NCBI GenBank assembly: GCA_017893485.1
Contig: CM030361.1
Location: 307,611,224 to 307,675,223 of the forward strand
From: Hemerocallis citrina
Taxonomy: Eukaryota > Streptophyta > Magnoliopsida > Asparagales > Asphodelaceae
Length of the DNA stretch: 64,000 bases
Reading direction: 5' to 3'
Made by a program: the position numbers and the translations under genes. Below the pieces are notes generated by a model. That model saw nothing but the letters and a program-made list of their open reading frames with translations, was not told where the DNA came from and made no database searches. Below are positions 11,701-24,800 of this stretch, piece by piece (within the stretch, counting starts at the first letter, position 1; each line of letters opens with the position of its first letter).

Positions 11701-14700
11701 TAGTGCATTTGCCATATCTGCAATCAAACTAGGCACCATAGTATTTGTAGGAGAGAAATAATCACTTAGTAATATGGCCAAGTGATTAAGGTATGAGTTT
11801 GCTAAGTATATGGGATTTCTTTGGGAAAGTTGAAATCTCAAAGACTGATAAGGACAGATCCCGTACAGACACAAGGTCTAAATTCTTCTTAGAAGCCAAA
11901 CAAATACATAAATGAAGAGATGATTGCATCCATTTAAATTATGTAAGAGTGGAAACTTAGTCATAAAAGCAAGATACATAAATTAGTTTCACAATGATTA
12001 GAACTTTTACTCGTAAAACAGGGTATAATGCAAGTGAATCTCAGTGCACTGCGGTCTGACTATAATATAGTTTGAAATTTGTTTTGTAATGCATTCCACT
12101 CACAGGCATGTCCTTGTGAACTCTTGAAGCAAGTAAATTTTGGGATCCTCGGTTTCCTGAGCTTATCAAATTCTAAGATATACAAGGAAAGTTACCCCTA
12201 TCTGCCATCTGCCCTCCTAGAGCACCATATGTTTACAGGTTTAATGGGTACAGAAGGCATCAAATCAGAAAGCTAATGACAGATGATATCAGTCACACAA
12301 TTTGGTCCAGCTTCCACAGGTAACCAATTAATGATTAGATGGTGGTTGTGCCACTTAATGATATATGCAAAAAGAACATGCAACCAACAAGAAACAATAT
12401 TACTACATATCTAGACAGAAGGAGTCGATCCAAGAAGATCTAAGCATCTAATAGTTTTTATCCAAATGAACATCGGTTATCAACACAATGATAGATTAAT
12501 ACTTTCCCCTAATAATTTCTGAAACAAAATGTAATAGCAGAAAAAAAAAAATTCAAGAGGTTCAACCATCAGTAATTTAGCATATCAAGTGGGCGCTAGT
12601 ATATTTTCCACCTTGGTTTCGATATTATCCTCTAATAATTTCTGAAACAAAATGTAATAGCTGGAAAAAAAATTCAAGAGGTTCAACCATCAGTAATTTA
12701 GCATATCAAGTGGGAGATAGTATATTTTCCAGCTTGGTTTCGATATTATCCTCTAATAATTTCTGAAACAAAAAGTAATAGCTAAAAAAAAACCAACATG
12801 TTCAACTATCAGTAATTTAGCCTACCAAGTGGGAGTTGGTATATTTTCCAGCTTGGTTTCGATATTATCCTCTAAGTGAGATACCACAAAAGTCCGAGAA
12901 AATCAGAAGGAAACTTGAAATTGAAAGATATTTCCTCAATGAAGTAATGACGCTGCCACACCACTACTATTTGTAAGTACTATTTAAGAATCACCGGGTG
13001 AGTTTGATATGTTGTGTTGACTTGTGCTTCTTAGAATAAAAGTAGTCATTCATAGGCCCAGTCTATCTGAAATCAGTGAAATATCTTCTAGCTAAGATTT
13101 GGCTGTAAAGATTTGGGTTTTTCATGCCTGTATATGTGAACAATGCTTCAAAACAGGATGCGTTGGACAATTTATGTACTTCCTCATTAACAAGAGGAGA
13201 TTGACATTCAACAAAATCAAAGAATCTATTGAGATGTATACTTGAAATGCACCCATTTATGGCTAGAGCTCATCGACAGCTAAATAACTATAACATAAAA
13301 AAATAGACATACAAATGTACAGATAAACGAATCGCGTATACATTTAGATGAGATCATCAATAGTTTAAACATCAAAACAAACCTGGAACTCTTTAATTAA
13401 ATCCATAGTTATCATATCAATCATTGCTAGGTGCCCCTTGCGCCCTCCCATAATCATATAACGACCACTCATGGTGTGCCCCAACGTGTATGGGCCTAAG
13501 TCTGCACATTTACAAGAAAATTTAAACAAAAGGAATATAAATGTTGAAAACTATTTTATAGCATAGGAATATCAATTCTATAAGGTGACCAACTAACATT
13601 TGAAAGGACTGTTTACCAGGTAAGATCATATCAAATGGCTTTCTTGAAGTGTTAATATCCACTTCTTTAAGAATAGCCTCTTGTTTGATCCTCCACGTCT
13701 TCTCTAGGCCTTCAGCCTCCAAAATGCCTTCCTCACAAGGCATAAGCCACTATAAAAAACTTAAAATATGTCAAGTTACAGTAAAATTGTTGTAGTTGCA
13801 TCCTTTAGAAATAAGGATAGCTGCCAATGACCTTCAACAGATGGTATGGTGTATATGACTAACATTGCCATCATAACCAGTAATATGTTATGCAAGCAGG
13901 CAATATACAATCAAGTGCATTACAAAACAAAATGCAAGCCAAAACAATAACCATAACTACAAATTGATTACATTGCAGAAATGCAAAATATTGGAGCAAC
14001 GGGGCGTACAAAAAGAGCGAAAAAGTTGTAGTTATGATTGCTAGTAAGCTTATCATTCCCATTAGTAACCTGTCTACCTTGATGAATTCATGCTTTCTTT
14101 ACTTAAACCTACATGCCATAGCTACTACTACTTTGACATAAAGTGCCAATTAAAATTATACAACATTAAGGGTGTTTCCGGAAACAAAGTCAGGTTAATT
14201 ACATTTTATTTTCTAGCGGATGTAGAGGTTTGCTAACTTTAGTTATCACACCTCTACCTCTACCTACACTGAAAAAGTTAACTTTAACTCCAGTTTTGCA
14301 AGCCAACTAAAGTTAACTTAACTCCGTGGTTTTAGAAAGAAAGGGAGCAAAGGTTCTCAGAAAATCTAGATAAATTAGGTCCAATTTGAGTCTATCTCAA
14401 CTTGCAAATGTGTCCCCAAAGCAATCTAAAGTTAAGGAAACTGAGTTTCAAGAGATAACTCTAGAAAACTCTAGTTATCCTAACTCAACTCCCTTCCCAA
14501 ACAAACCCCAAGTGTTAAAGATAATTTCTAATCCATTTAAGACAAAAACTCAAACAGCAACAACGTTTCGGAACACAACAAGGCCCCATTTGGTAAGCGT
14601 AGGTGACTTGTTCGCTTGCAGTTATCTAAACTTTGATCCGTCTAAACCATATTTTAATGTTCATTTACCTCCCACTTATCTCCATCTATCTGAACTCAAA

Positions 14701-15202
14701 CTACACCAATTTTTTTTCCGAGTAATACCTACGCAAGCTATCCCGACTTGTGTACCGAATCAATGAAAAACAAACAAACAAACTACCCAACAAAAATCAC
14801 ACCTTTTCAGCCTTGGCAGCCGCTTTCGCGGAATGGCCATATAACTTCTCTCTATCCACAAGCTGTCCTTTCAACTTCCTATCTCGTAAAACCTGTAAAA
14901 TTCAACCATCCAATTGACTCCCAAACACCACATTACCCTACAAAAAAACTATGTAAAAAAAGCAAACATTACATCCAAGTTAGCTCCTTTTCCGCGAAGA
15001 TATTTCTGGGTTTTCACATCCTCTTCATCTGCATCATCCTGCAAAACAAATTCCCCCAAATACCAATTAAATTACACCCCCCCCCCAAAAAAAAACCCAA
15101 TTGCAACAAATAATACAAATTTATATATACCATTAAAAATGAGGAGTTGGGTTTCTCCGATTCGACGACTGCTTCTTGAATAACTTCTTCACTAACCGCC
15201 AT
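8743..15202 (-). CDS. UTP7: U3 snoRNP-associated WD40 protein UTP7/WDR46 (BING4), intact
   Basis: An eight-exon minus-strand gene. Exons are 15202-15131, 15038-14973, 14892-14803, 13749-13617, 13501-13383, 11543-11476, 11156-11108 and 9780-8743, all with GT-AG introns and compatible phases, totalling 545 codons. It opens MAVSEEVIQEAVVESEKP; exon 2 gives KYLRGKGANLD; exon 3 gives KLKGQLVDREKLYG; exon 4 gives EGLEKTWRIKQEAI. These are hallmark UTP7 N-terminal sequences. WD40 repeats follow (HSGGKVTMWKP, ATAGVDRKIKLWDLRKFEVV), then the BING4 C-terminal domain (VCFRPYEDVLSMGHSMG, GSGEPNFDTWVANP) and a Lys-rich tail typical of nucleolar proteins. By homology it belongs to the small-subunit processome and acts in 18S rRNA maturation in the nucleolus. 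It is the source of the two partial copies to its left. Confidence 0.93.
10108..10446. mobile_element. MITE-like inverted-repeat element in UTP7 intron 7
   Basis: The left end GGGGTAAATTACAGTGAAC is mirrored at the right end (GTTTACAGTAATTTACCC). The inner parts of the two arms are also similar, both reading ACTACCATGAAC and GTAAAGTAAAAAAG-type blocks. There is no ORF. I could not identify a target-site duplication, so the superfamily is open; a Mutator-type MITE is my guess. Confidence 0.6.
12505..12873. repeat. Intronic minisatellite, three units of about 118-120 bp
   Basis: Three head-to-tail units in UTP7 intron 5. Each starts near CTAATAATTTCTGAAAC and runs through CAGTAATTTAGC to TTTCGATATTATCCT. 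Units differ by small substitutions and A-run length. Confidence 0.85.
14165..14520. mobile_element. Possible Tourist/PIF-type MITE in UTP7 intron 3
   Basis: The ends read TTAAGGGTGTTTCC on the left and AACCCCAAGTGTTAA on the right, an imperfect inverted pair flanked by TAA-like bases. Internal blocks (TTAACTTTAACTCCAG and AACTAAAGTTAACTTAAC) are also inverted. No ORF. This is suggestive only. Confidence 0.4.
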
Positions 15203-15297
15203 CTAATCAAATCAAGATTTAAAAAATTACAAAATAATAAGATGAGGGGAAAAAAAGGACGTAAAACCCTAAACCCTAGCTGTACTCTAAACCGATT

Positions 15298-15332
15298 CTT
15301 CTTCTTCTTCTTCTTCTTCTTCTTCTTCTTCG
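15298..15332. repeat. (TTC)n microsatellite in the UTP7 5' leader
   Basis: About eleven uninterrupted TTC units 96-130 bp upstream of the UTP7 start codon. On the transcribed strand it is a GAA tract, probably in the 5' UTR or core promoter. Confidence 0.85.
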
Positions 15333-15583
15333 TACCTTTGGTTCCTAAGATGAGGAAGCGGAGGAGGATGGCGTCGGATGCTGCCGGTGAATGGTGGCGG
15401 CGGCGGCGGAGGAGGAGGAGAAGAGAAAGGGAGGTTTTTTTTACTACTACTGAAATAAGGTGGGATTTTTCCACTTTAGCGCCTTGAGTTTAGAGGTGTT
15501 TATAAGAAGGGAGGTGAGGAAGTTTTGCAATTTGGCGGCCACCTTATCAATTGCTCATGTTACTTACATCCCTTTTACTCTTT

Positions 15584-16133
15584 TTATAATGGGTTTTTAA
15601 CACGTATACCCCTAACAAATATGCTAATATCATATATGCCCTTCAAAAATGTATATTTTCACATATGCCCCTAACAATATGAGCTCATTTCTTATTTACC
15701 CCTAAAAGTTACATCAAACTATGTGTATTTGAAACTTATAAGATTAATGGCGAATTTGGATATAAAACATGATGAAGAAGATGATATTATAAAGATGTAC
15801 TGTAAATTTGTCAATTTTTTAAGAAAACTGAAGAAAAATTGAGAATGATTGATGTGTTTCAATCGGTTTTATAGACGGTTTAGTTTATAAAAAGTAATAA
15901 GAATAAGCTTAACTAGTAGAGAGGGAGGGTATTTCAGTCATTTTACAAAAATATATTAAACATAACTGTATATTTCATACATTTTTATGTTTTTAAAGTA
16001 GTTTTATGTTAAGGGGTAACTAGGAGGTTGGATACGCATTGTTAGGGGTAAATGTGAAAATACACATTTGTGAGGGGTATATGTGATATTCACATATTTG
16101 TTAGGAACATACATGTTAAAAACCCTTTTATAA
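15584..16133. mobile_element. MITE with terminal inverted repeats of about 100 bp
   Basis: The left arm begins TTATAATGGGTTTTTAACA and includes TACCCCTAACAAATATG and CATATGCCCCTAACAATATG. The right arm (16035-16133) is its reverse complement with few changes and ends AAAACCCTTTTATAA. The middle is AT-rich and non-coding. A Helitron abuts its right end. Confidence 0.75.
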
Positions 16134-16137
16134 TTTA

Positions 16138-16437
16138 CTAGTATAATGCACGTTTATTAGTATAATGCACGTGCGATGCACGTGCAATGCATTTTTAAAA
16201 ATATGTATTATACACGTGCGTTGCACGTGAAAAAAATGGGAAGGGGGAATAAAAAGGACAAAAAAATCTACGTATTATACACGTGCGTTGCACGTGGGGA
16301 AAATGGGGAGGAGGAATGAAAAGGACAAAAAAAAATCTACCAACACGTGCGCTGCACGTGTTGACACACACACTAAGAAATAATAAAAAATTGTTTATTT
16401 GTTTACAACCCCAACTCTCCCATTAATATAGTAGAGA
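16138..16437 (-). mobile_element. Non-autonomous Helitron, about 300 bp
   Basis: On the minus strand the element begins TCTCTACTATATTAATGGG at 16437 and ends CTAG at 16138. It is flanked by A on the 5' side and T on the 3' side, the A^T insertion rule of Helitrons. A palindrome (CACGTGCATCGCACGTG) lies upstream of the 3' end, as expected for the terminator hairpin. A duplicated terminal segment (ATTATACTAAT, then ATTATACTAGT) follows the hairpin. There is no coding capacity, so a helper is needed. Confidence 0.8.
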
Positions 16438-16439
16438 TA

Positions 16440-17338
16440 ATTTATAATATAACGAGGTTTGCCCGTTAACACGTGCCTACGGCACGTCTTTAGAACGGTG
16501 TATCTTGTTTGATCATATAAAATAGTTTTGGAGGTCTAGAAAATTAATTGAAGTAGCAAACATAGAGCAAAAAACATAATATTTTTTTTTTTTTGGAATT
16601 ATTTTTAAAGTTTTAAAATTTTTTTTTTTAAAAAAATTTATTTTCTTAATTTTTTTAATAGAAGAGGGAGGGAGGGAGAGAGAGAGAGAGATTTTTTTTT
16701 TTTAATAAATATAGGAGTTGTTTTGGGTAGGGGATTTGAATTTGAGTTTTGGGGAAAACTTTGGGGGGGGGGGGATATGTTTTGTAAGATTAGATCTAGA
16801 CCTTTGATTTTGGGGGGGGTTGAAGGAGAGCCACTTGATAGCTTTCTTTGTGTTTTATTATATAGATTATCTCTAATGCTATTAGTATTTAGCACGTGCG
16901 ATGCACGTTTTAATAATATATATATGTGTATTTTTTAAAGTAATATAATTTAGCATGTGCGAGGCACGTGTTAATAAATATTTTTTTAAAGTAATATAAA
17001 GAGTTGGAGTTGTACGTGCAATGCACGTAAGTTGGTAGATTTAAAGAGTATAATGAGAGAGTTGGAGTTGGACATGCAATGCATATAAGGTGATAGATTT
17101 ACAAATGATAACTCCTCTTCTCCAATTATAGTCTACTATTTTAATGAGAGAGTTTGTCACCAAACAAACTTTATTTGTAACAAAATAAATATGTGCAATG
17201 CATATATATAACTAATATAAAAGAGTTCTTAGGTTTGATGCTACATAACGTTAGAATTTTTTTTATAGAGATATTAATAAGGAGTTCACTTCGACGAGGC
17301 ATTGCTAGACCGATCAAGAAGGAGTTCACTTTGATGTC
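16440..17338. repeat. Cluster of ACGTGC[A/G]ATGCACGT palindromes in AT-rich DNA
   Basis: Palindromic motifs of the kind seen at the adjacent Helitron terminus recur near 16892, 16953, 17013, 17070 and 17193. At 17118 there is a Helitron-like 5' motif (TCTACTATTTTAATGAGAGA). I read this as overlapping or decayed Helitron copies; individual boundaries are not clear. A GA-rich tract (16666-16690), poly-A/T runs and a G10 run are also present. Confidence 0.55.
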
Positions 17339-18083
17339 TGAGGTGGGATAAAAATGACCCAAGGCCCAGCCAGGGCCCAGGATTGCTTCCACTCAATAGC
17401 ACGCCAGCTCGGCACCGGACCGTCAGGCCCTCGGAGCCGAGCCGATAACTCGCCCCCACGAAACCGGCCGCCTCGTTCCGACGATCCGCCACGACCTTCG
17501 GCCTCCGATCCTCGACAGTCCCGTGGTCCCCCCATCAGCCTAGTAAGGGATAAGAATGACCTGGCGCTACCTAGGCCATCCGATCCTCCCAGAGGCACAG
17601 GGACCCCACGATCCGCCATGTCAGCTCCAAAACCACCTAGGGCCTTGCCACGTCAGTCCTAAACCACCCATGGTACTGCCACGTCTGCCCTAAACCCCTG
17701 GGCCTCCTGCCACGTCAGGCCCATGGACTTTCGGGTCCAGACCCGGCCCCCAAACAGATCCAAACCCGGTTGGGATTATCTATAAATACCAGGCCCTCTC
17801 CCACCTTTACAGGTAATCTATCTTTGCCACTTAAAAACCCTAATTACTGCTACTCTCTCTTAGAGACTAATTAGATCGTCGGAGGGTCTGCCACCGGGAT
17901 CAACCCCGGTATTCCAAGACCGTCTGCAGGTACGCGAGGCGAGGCATCCCAATCCGAGCCGATCCTCCAATACCGAAGCGAGCCTCCCGCTCACCGTCCA
18001 GCACCGCATCCTTCCACCATTACAAATCGAGTCCGAACTCACACCTGGTGCATCCACACTCTCCCCAAAAACAAACCGCATCA
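17339..18083 (+). mobile_element. Solo LTR of a Tat-like gypsy family (LTR A)
   Basis: 745 bp, starting TGAGGTGGGATAAAAATGAC and ending ACAAACCGCATCA. It is flanked by a perfect 5-bp TSD, ATGTC (17334-17338 and 18084-18088). It contains a TATA box (TCTATAAATACC at about 17780). It is related along its length to the G1 LTRs (read in reverse) and to the solo LTR at 22728. No internal region remains, so unequal LTR recombination is inferred. Confidence 0.85.
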
Positions 18084-20741
18084 ATGTCGTTATCCAACAA
18101 CCCGAGAACCATAGCATAAGATCTGAATAGCAAGTAGTACAATAAACATGTGAAATCCTTTAATAATAATATTATAATAGAAGAGTTGGAGTTGTTATTT
18201 GTATACAACCCAACACGAGCATCGCCCGTACATAACTAATATAAAACAGGTCTTGGGTTCGAGGCTAAATTACAGTAGAGTTTTTGCTTTTAAAAATATA
18301 AATTTATTAAGACGTGAATCACACGTGTAATTACTAGTATAGTAAAAGGTAGAAAATACGACAATTATATCTTTAGGCCCAAATCCTCACTCCAAAAGCA
18401 CAACCCACACCCCATTTGTCAAATTCCATCTCCTTCATCTTCATCTCCTTGTTCTTCTACAAAATTACCTTTCCGAAGAAGATGAATAGATGTATATCAT
18501 GTTGTCCAATAATAATATCTGAACAATGTTCTAATTAGTTCTCAACTGCTTTAGAGATTAGGTTTTGTCAACTATTGATGTTGTTAACTTTTGCATACTG
18601 CATGCTTTTCAAATGATTATTATTCTATACTCTTTAAAAATTACATTTATGTTACCACAGTAATTCCTTTTCCAAATTTATTGGTTCTATTATTGAATTT
18701 TGCAAAATGCTAGATACTTGTTTATATTCCACATACTAGTTTTAGAGCACAGTAGATCACATGTGTAGGGGTGTAAAATGAACATGATGGTTCGTCATTC
18801 GTCCGAGTCCGGTTCGAAAAATGGTCCCACCGTAAACCGTCCGAATTGTTATACGAACCGATCCTGAATAAATTATTCGGTCCGATTCTTTACCAAGCTC
18901 GAGCCGGACATAAGTTCGTCCGAATATTATTGCGGTCTGATGCTTTACCGAACCGAGTCCGGACTATAAAAATTTTGTCCGACCTAGACCGAGCCGGACA
19001 TAAGCCCGTCCGAGTACAATTTCGGTCCGAGCTTGAACATATGGATTTCCGATCCCGTTCGGTCCGATTTACAGTCCTATGACATGTGTTGCTTAATATT
19101 TTGATTTAACAATAATAATAATAATAATAATCTAGTTTAATTTTATTATTAATATTTTATTAACTCTCATATTCATAGTATGTAAAATCCAGGTTGAGTG
19201 ATTTCGTAATTACACTAAGTGTGTGTTTTAAAGTCAGAATAAAAGATAATATATATTTCATTATTTTTTCATTATTAATAATAAAATATGGTAGCTACAC
19301 TCCATTTTTTATTTTAAAAAAAAATCCAACAGAGAATTGTTTTTATTAACGACGGGAAAGCTAATATATATTTCTTCTTCTCGACATAACACTTCGAATA
19401 GGAACTTGACACTTGATCTATAGAACACTGCAATGAAATTTTCGAATTTAAAATCCTCTCTTATCATAAAGGTGATCTTACTTTCACACATAACCAACTA
19501 CATCAATTCAATTTGAAATTATTATAAAACCACTCTGCTCAACGTTATTAGCTACCTAATATGTGAGAGAAATCCTAGAGAATTTATATAATTTTTGTAT
19601 TAAGATTTTTATTTTACTAGATAAAATCATGAGCCCTCCCCAATTAAATTGTAAATTGAAAGGGAAACAACCCTGTTTCATACAATCTCATAAGCATGAT
19701 CCCTCAAAATCTTGGTAATAAATTTTTCTTGCTCATACACAAAAATACCCAATAAGCCAACCAAGCTTGACATTTTACCATGGTCTATCAATTTGGCCGG
19801 AAATAATGCCCTAGCCCATATTGGTTGAACCAGCACTGATCAATTTGCTTCAACATAGTGCCTAAATCTTTCTTGGCTTCACCAACATCAATCCATTTGG
19901 CCTCATTTAATGCCATAGCGTCTTTGCCTACACCAACATCAACCCCACTAGGTATCCTCGCCTCCTTGCTTGCACCAACATCGCTCAAATAATTCCGACT
20001 TAGTGCCTACGCCCTCCTTTGCTGCACCAACATCAATTAGATTGACCCGATATAGTTCCCTATCTCACTTAGCTCAGCCAACTTCAACCAACTAATAATC
20101 ATCTCTGATGAATGTTCAATTCCCAATTTGAATTGCCAACATACCTCTTTGAATACGATATTGAAGCTCAAAAGGAAAATTCACATCAAGAACACACTGA
20201 AATTCACTATACCGATTGTTAGGCAATAACACCAACAACCAAACCACAGCTCAAATCAAAGAATGATTGGCAATGACCTCACCGATGCTATATGAAAAAG
20301 CTACACCAACCATATCCAATGCATGTCAATTTCTTGCCCTTCCATTTTGGTCATGTCAACAATGAGATACAATGAAACACCCCTATTTCGGAGGAACAAA
20401 TGCCCTACCTGATAGACCGCTTGCAGTAAGAGGTGAGAGGAACTCCTCCAACTCCACCGAGATCAACTAAGAATCCAACCTACTTGTTAATATTACTGTT
20501 TATCTCCTTGCCACTCCTACAAGTAAAATGGTGTAACTTCACATAACTATGGACATTGATTCATCAATCATCTTTGAATTTGAGGTAAACAACATTTTCC
20601 AAAAATCCAGCTCCAAAGCTTTCCATTTAATGAAGGAAATCCCTTCAAGATCTTATCTTAGTAGATCAAGGATAGGATTTGAAATTTCAAAAGTGAATTT
20701 CCAAAACAAACCAAATAGAAGATGAAAGAAGAGATCCATCA
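18084..20741. other. Gene-free AT-rich region with decayed repeats
   Basis: Near 18205-18235 is a Helitron-like 3' motif (ACGAGCATCGCCCGT followed by CTAAT). At 18770-19080 a short CCGA-rich block repeats phrases such as GAGCCGGACATAAG twice. At about 19820-20035 the phrase CACCAACATCAA recurs irregularly. I recognise no gene here. Confidence 0.5.
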
Positions 20742-21685
20742 CACTACAAAAGATATAAGGGAAGCCGACAAAAGTACCCGACGTTTGTGTATTTCGCCGG
20801 GACATTCCCAATGTTTCTTAAATAAGCCCCAGTGGAGTCTGTATATATCCCGACGTTTGTCAAAACACCAGGGTTTATTAGGTACCACCGCATTTCAAAA
20901 TGTCGGGGTTTTAATTATTCTTAAAAAATCCCACCCTTTCCCACAATCTCCACTTCTCTCTCTCTTTCCCTCTTCGCCCTCAGTCGAAACTCTATTCCCT
21001 CTCTCTTTCCCTCTTTCCGCTCAGCCGAAACCTTATTTCCCCCTCGTCGCCCTCAATCTCTCGGAAACCCTACTTTCCCACAATCCCTAATTTCTCTGTC
21101 TCTTTCCCTCTTCGAGCTTAACCCACCATTGTCGTTCGCTCTCGCACCTTCCGCTGCCGCCATTCGCTCTCGCACCTGCGTTTACTTCACTTCCCCATCG
21201 TCGCACAGTCATAGTCCTCCTCGTTCCCTCTCTTTCATAAACCCTAGGTATTGTGAAAATTCTTATTTGTGATTTTATTTTTTTTTGTAGCTATAAAAGG
21301 ATTTGCTAATTTAGTTGTACATTTTTTATATTTTGAGTTAGTTCACTAATTTGATGGAAAAATTATAGATTAGGTTTTTTCAGATTTGCTAATGTAGTTT
21401 GGCTGATTAAATGGATTTGCTAATGTAGTTTGTCTGATAAAATGGATTGAAGTTGATGATCTACATAATGGAATTATTTTTCAGATTTTATTAACTATGT
21501 ATATGTGCCAATCTTATTCAGGCCAGTCTTAATGTTGTTCTGGTATTACATGGATGGAATCATATGTAGTCGTAAGCATAAAGTGATGTTGGGCTGTTCA
21601 TTTACATCCTTTAGGTTAATGTAAAAGAAGGGGTTAGGAAACTATGATAATATCAGTAAAGAAACTATGATAATATAGTTGTCAT
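20742..21685 (+). mobile_element. CACTA-type transposon terminus
   Basis: The sequence CACTACAAAAGATATAAGGG at 20742 is the classic 5' end of plant CACTA (En/Spm) elements. It is followed by subterminal CCGACGTTTG / CCGGGAC-type blocks and a CT-rich leader-like stretch (20930-21245). No transposase or opposite end is seen before the hAT end at 21686, so the element is truncated or its other end is not recognised. Confidence 0.6.
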
Positions 21686-21809
21686 CAGTGGCGTAGCCAG
21701 AATTTTCATCTAGGGGGCGCGACACTTACTATAATTTTTTTTTAATAAACACATTTGCAAGCCTCAAAATATCATATATTACTACCAAAAACACAAACTA
21801 TTACAATCA

Positions 21810-24800
21810 CTAAATAGCATTTTTCTTTAGCAATAAAATCCTTCGAGATTTAATATTCTGAAAATATTGAATGATATCTTCATTGTCAATTGCATCCAAT
21901 ACATCTCTTTCAATATATGCTACCAAACAATCATTCATCATCTCATCTCCCAATTGGTTTCGTAATGACGTCTTGATGATTTTCATTGCAGAAAATACTC
22001 TCTCTACTGTTGCGGTTGCAACGGGTAATAGCAATGCCAACTTCAACAGCAAATATACCAACGGATATGCATGATATTTTTTTAACTGAACCAACTTTCT
22101 AGCAAGCCCACTAATCCCTGCAACTTCAGAAAATCGGTCATCAGAGCGCACATCCAAAATGTAGGTATCAAGTTGCCGGTCAAGGTGCATTAACTCAATG
22201 TTAGAGAAATCAGATGGATAAAATTCAGCAAAGCGAAGCAATTTTCTCTTATCATAAGCAGAAAATGAATCGCTTGGATCAAGACAAGCCATACACAACA
22301 ACAACTTCGTATTTGCCTCATTAAAACGATTGTTCAACTCCTGAAGTTGCAAATCAATCACTTCATAAAACAATTCAATACGATAATAATTAAGATTTTT
22401 TTTTCCTTCGAAGTTGCGACGGGATCTTCCATGTTGTACAAATAATTCATCCATAGGTGTATTACTATCTTATGCTTCACACAAAATGAAGAAACTTCTT
22501 CCAACAATGATTCCCATCCATCATCTCTCATATTTTGAAATAGTTGCTTGGTTATCCTTACAAGAGTCATGGCATTTATAATATCTTGGTCTTTTCTCTG
22601 TAAAGCTTATGATAAATCATTTGTAATTTCCAAAATATTCTTCATCAAATGTAAATAAAATGCAAACTCAAATTGTGCAATGATTCCCAATAGATTTTCT
22701 GCTTGCCCCCTTATCTTCTTATCCTTTTGTGGTGGGGTAAAAATGGCTTGGGACCCAACCAGGGCCCAGTACAACTCTCACTCAGAAATGATGGAAACAG
22801 CGGTCTAGTTCGGCACCGAGCCACCGCAGGGTCGGCACCGAACCTCCAGTTCACCCCCACAGATCTGGACTCCTCGTATCCGATAAGCAATGATGGCCCT
22901 CGGCCTCCGATCCACGACAGCCCTCTAGGCCGTCCTTCCATCCGGGGGTAGAGGGGAGACGACTTGGCGCACCCTATGCCGCCAGATTCTCCCAGAAGCA
23001 CAAAGGCCCCATGATCTGCCATGTCAGCTCCAAATACCACCAAGGGCTTTACCGCGTCAACCCTATACCACTCCTGGTACTGCCACGTCAGCCCTAAACC
23101 CTCTGGGCCTTCTGCCACGTCAGGCCCATGGGCTTTCGGGTTCAAACCCGGCCCCCAAGCGGATCCAAACCCGGTTGGAATTCTCTATAAATACTAGACC
23201 CTCACCCACCTTTTCAGGTAACCAATCTTTTGCCACTTAAATTCACCTAGTTATTGCTACTCTCTCACAGAGACTGACTAGATCGTCAGAGGGTCCGCCA
23301 CCGGGATAAACCCCGGTGTTTCAAGACCGTCTGCAGGTACACCTCGGATCCGAACCCTCTGATCCGAGCCGAGGCATCCACTTCACTCCGAGCCCATCGC
23401 AGGTACCGCCAGGTCACTCCGAGGGTCGTCTGACAAGCAGCTTTCTCCTTCAATATAAATTGAGTCCGAACTCACACCTGGTGCATCCACACGTCTCCCA
23501 GAAATAAACCGCATCACCGTTGCATCCTCTTCAATAATCACAATAACATCAATCACAGACGAGTACAAGCAAATAAAACTCATTAGTGTACCGTAATGAG
23601 AACTCCAACAAGTGCTTCCTACTCACTTCAATGTCATTTCTTGATTCTTACCTTGCCCAGTCAAAATATCACCATTATAAACTCCTTCAACAACTTTCTC
23701 AAATTGTTTTTTACGAAGAATGTCCCTCCTCTTGCATGAGTCTCCAACAATATTTGATACACTCATAACAATGTCAAAGAATACAGAAATTTTTCCGTGA
23801 CCTTCTGCAACATCTACAAGTGTTAATTGAAGTTGGTGAGAAAAGCAGTGAACATAATAAGCCGACTCATTCTCCATCATAATCAAGCTTTTTAATCCAT
23901 TGAACTCTCCCCGCATGTTACTAGCACCATCATACCCTTGCCCCCACATACTCGATATACTTAACCCATGTTGAGACAACAGAGACTCAATAGCTGCCTT
24001 AAGTGATAAGGCAGTAGTATCACCAACATGAACAATGCCAAGAAAGCGCTCCATAATATGCCCTCTTTCATCCACAAAACGTAAAACAACAGTTATTTGT
24101 TCTTTCACGGATATGTTACGTGCCTCATCAACCAAAATAGTGAACAGTTCATCACCAAGATTGCTGATGATAGCATTTGTAGTTACCTTTGCAATGGAAG
24201 TAATAATCTCTTGTTGGATTTGAGGGGATGTCAATTTGTGATTTTCTGGAGCCTTCTTCAATGCAACTTTATCGATATTCTCATTGTAGTCACAAAGAAA
24301 TTGTAAGTGTTCAAGAAAGTTTTCCTTATTCTGTGATTCCTGAGATTCATCATGACCACGGAAAGCCAGTCCTTGGCGCAACAGCCATTTAATGCAATCA
24401 ATTGATGCTGTCAAACGAAGACGATAGTCGACTTGAGTTTGAATACATTGAGTTGCCAAAAAATGTTCAATGTGTTGCGATTGCTTCAAAAGATCATAGT
24501 CAGCTCTCACACATTTGTTATGCGTACTAGTGTGGTCTCCAACATGCCCATTCAACTTCATTTTCTTTCTCCAATTTTTAAATCCCTCTCCACCAACAAA
24601 TGAATCACCAACACCTTGGCCACCATGATCAGCTTTAAAAAGATAACAATACAAACAATAAACGACATCTGTTGTAATGCTATATTCTAGCCAATTAGGG
24701 TACTCTTTGAACCACGAAGCCTGAAATCGATGCTTCTCATTTGCACAATAACGCCTAGGAAAGTTGTGATCCTTAGGTTGACAGGGTCCTTTTTGCAAGT

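Noticed and set aside
15133..15487. Basic/acidic ORFs over the (TTC)n tract
   Set aside because: Driven by the microsatellite. The UTP7 start at 15202 in a different frame is supported by homology and splicing.
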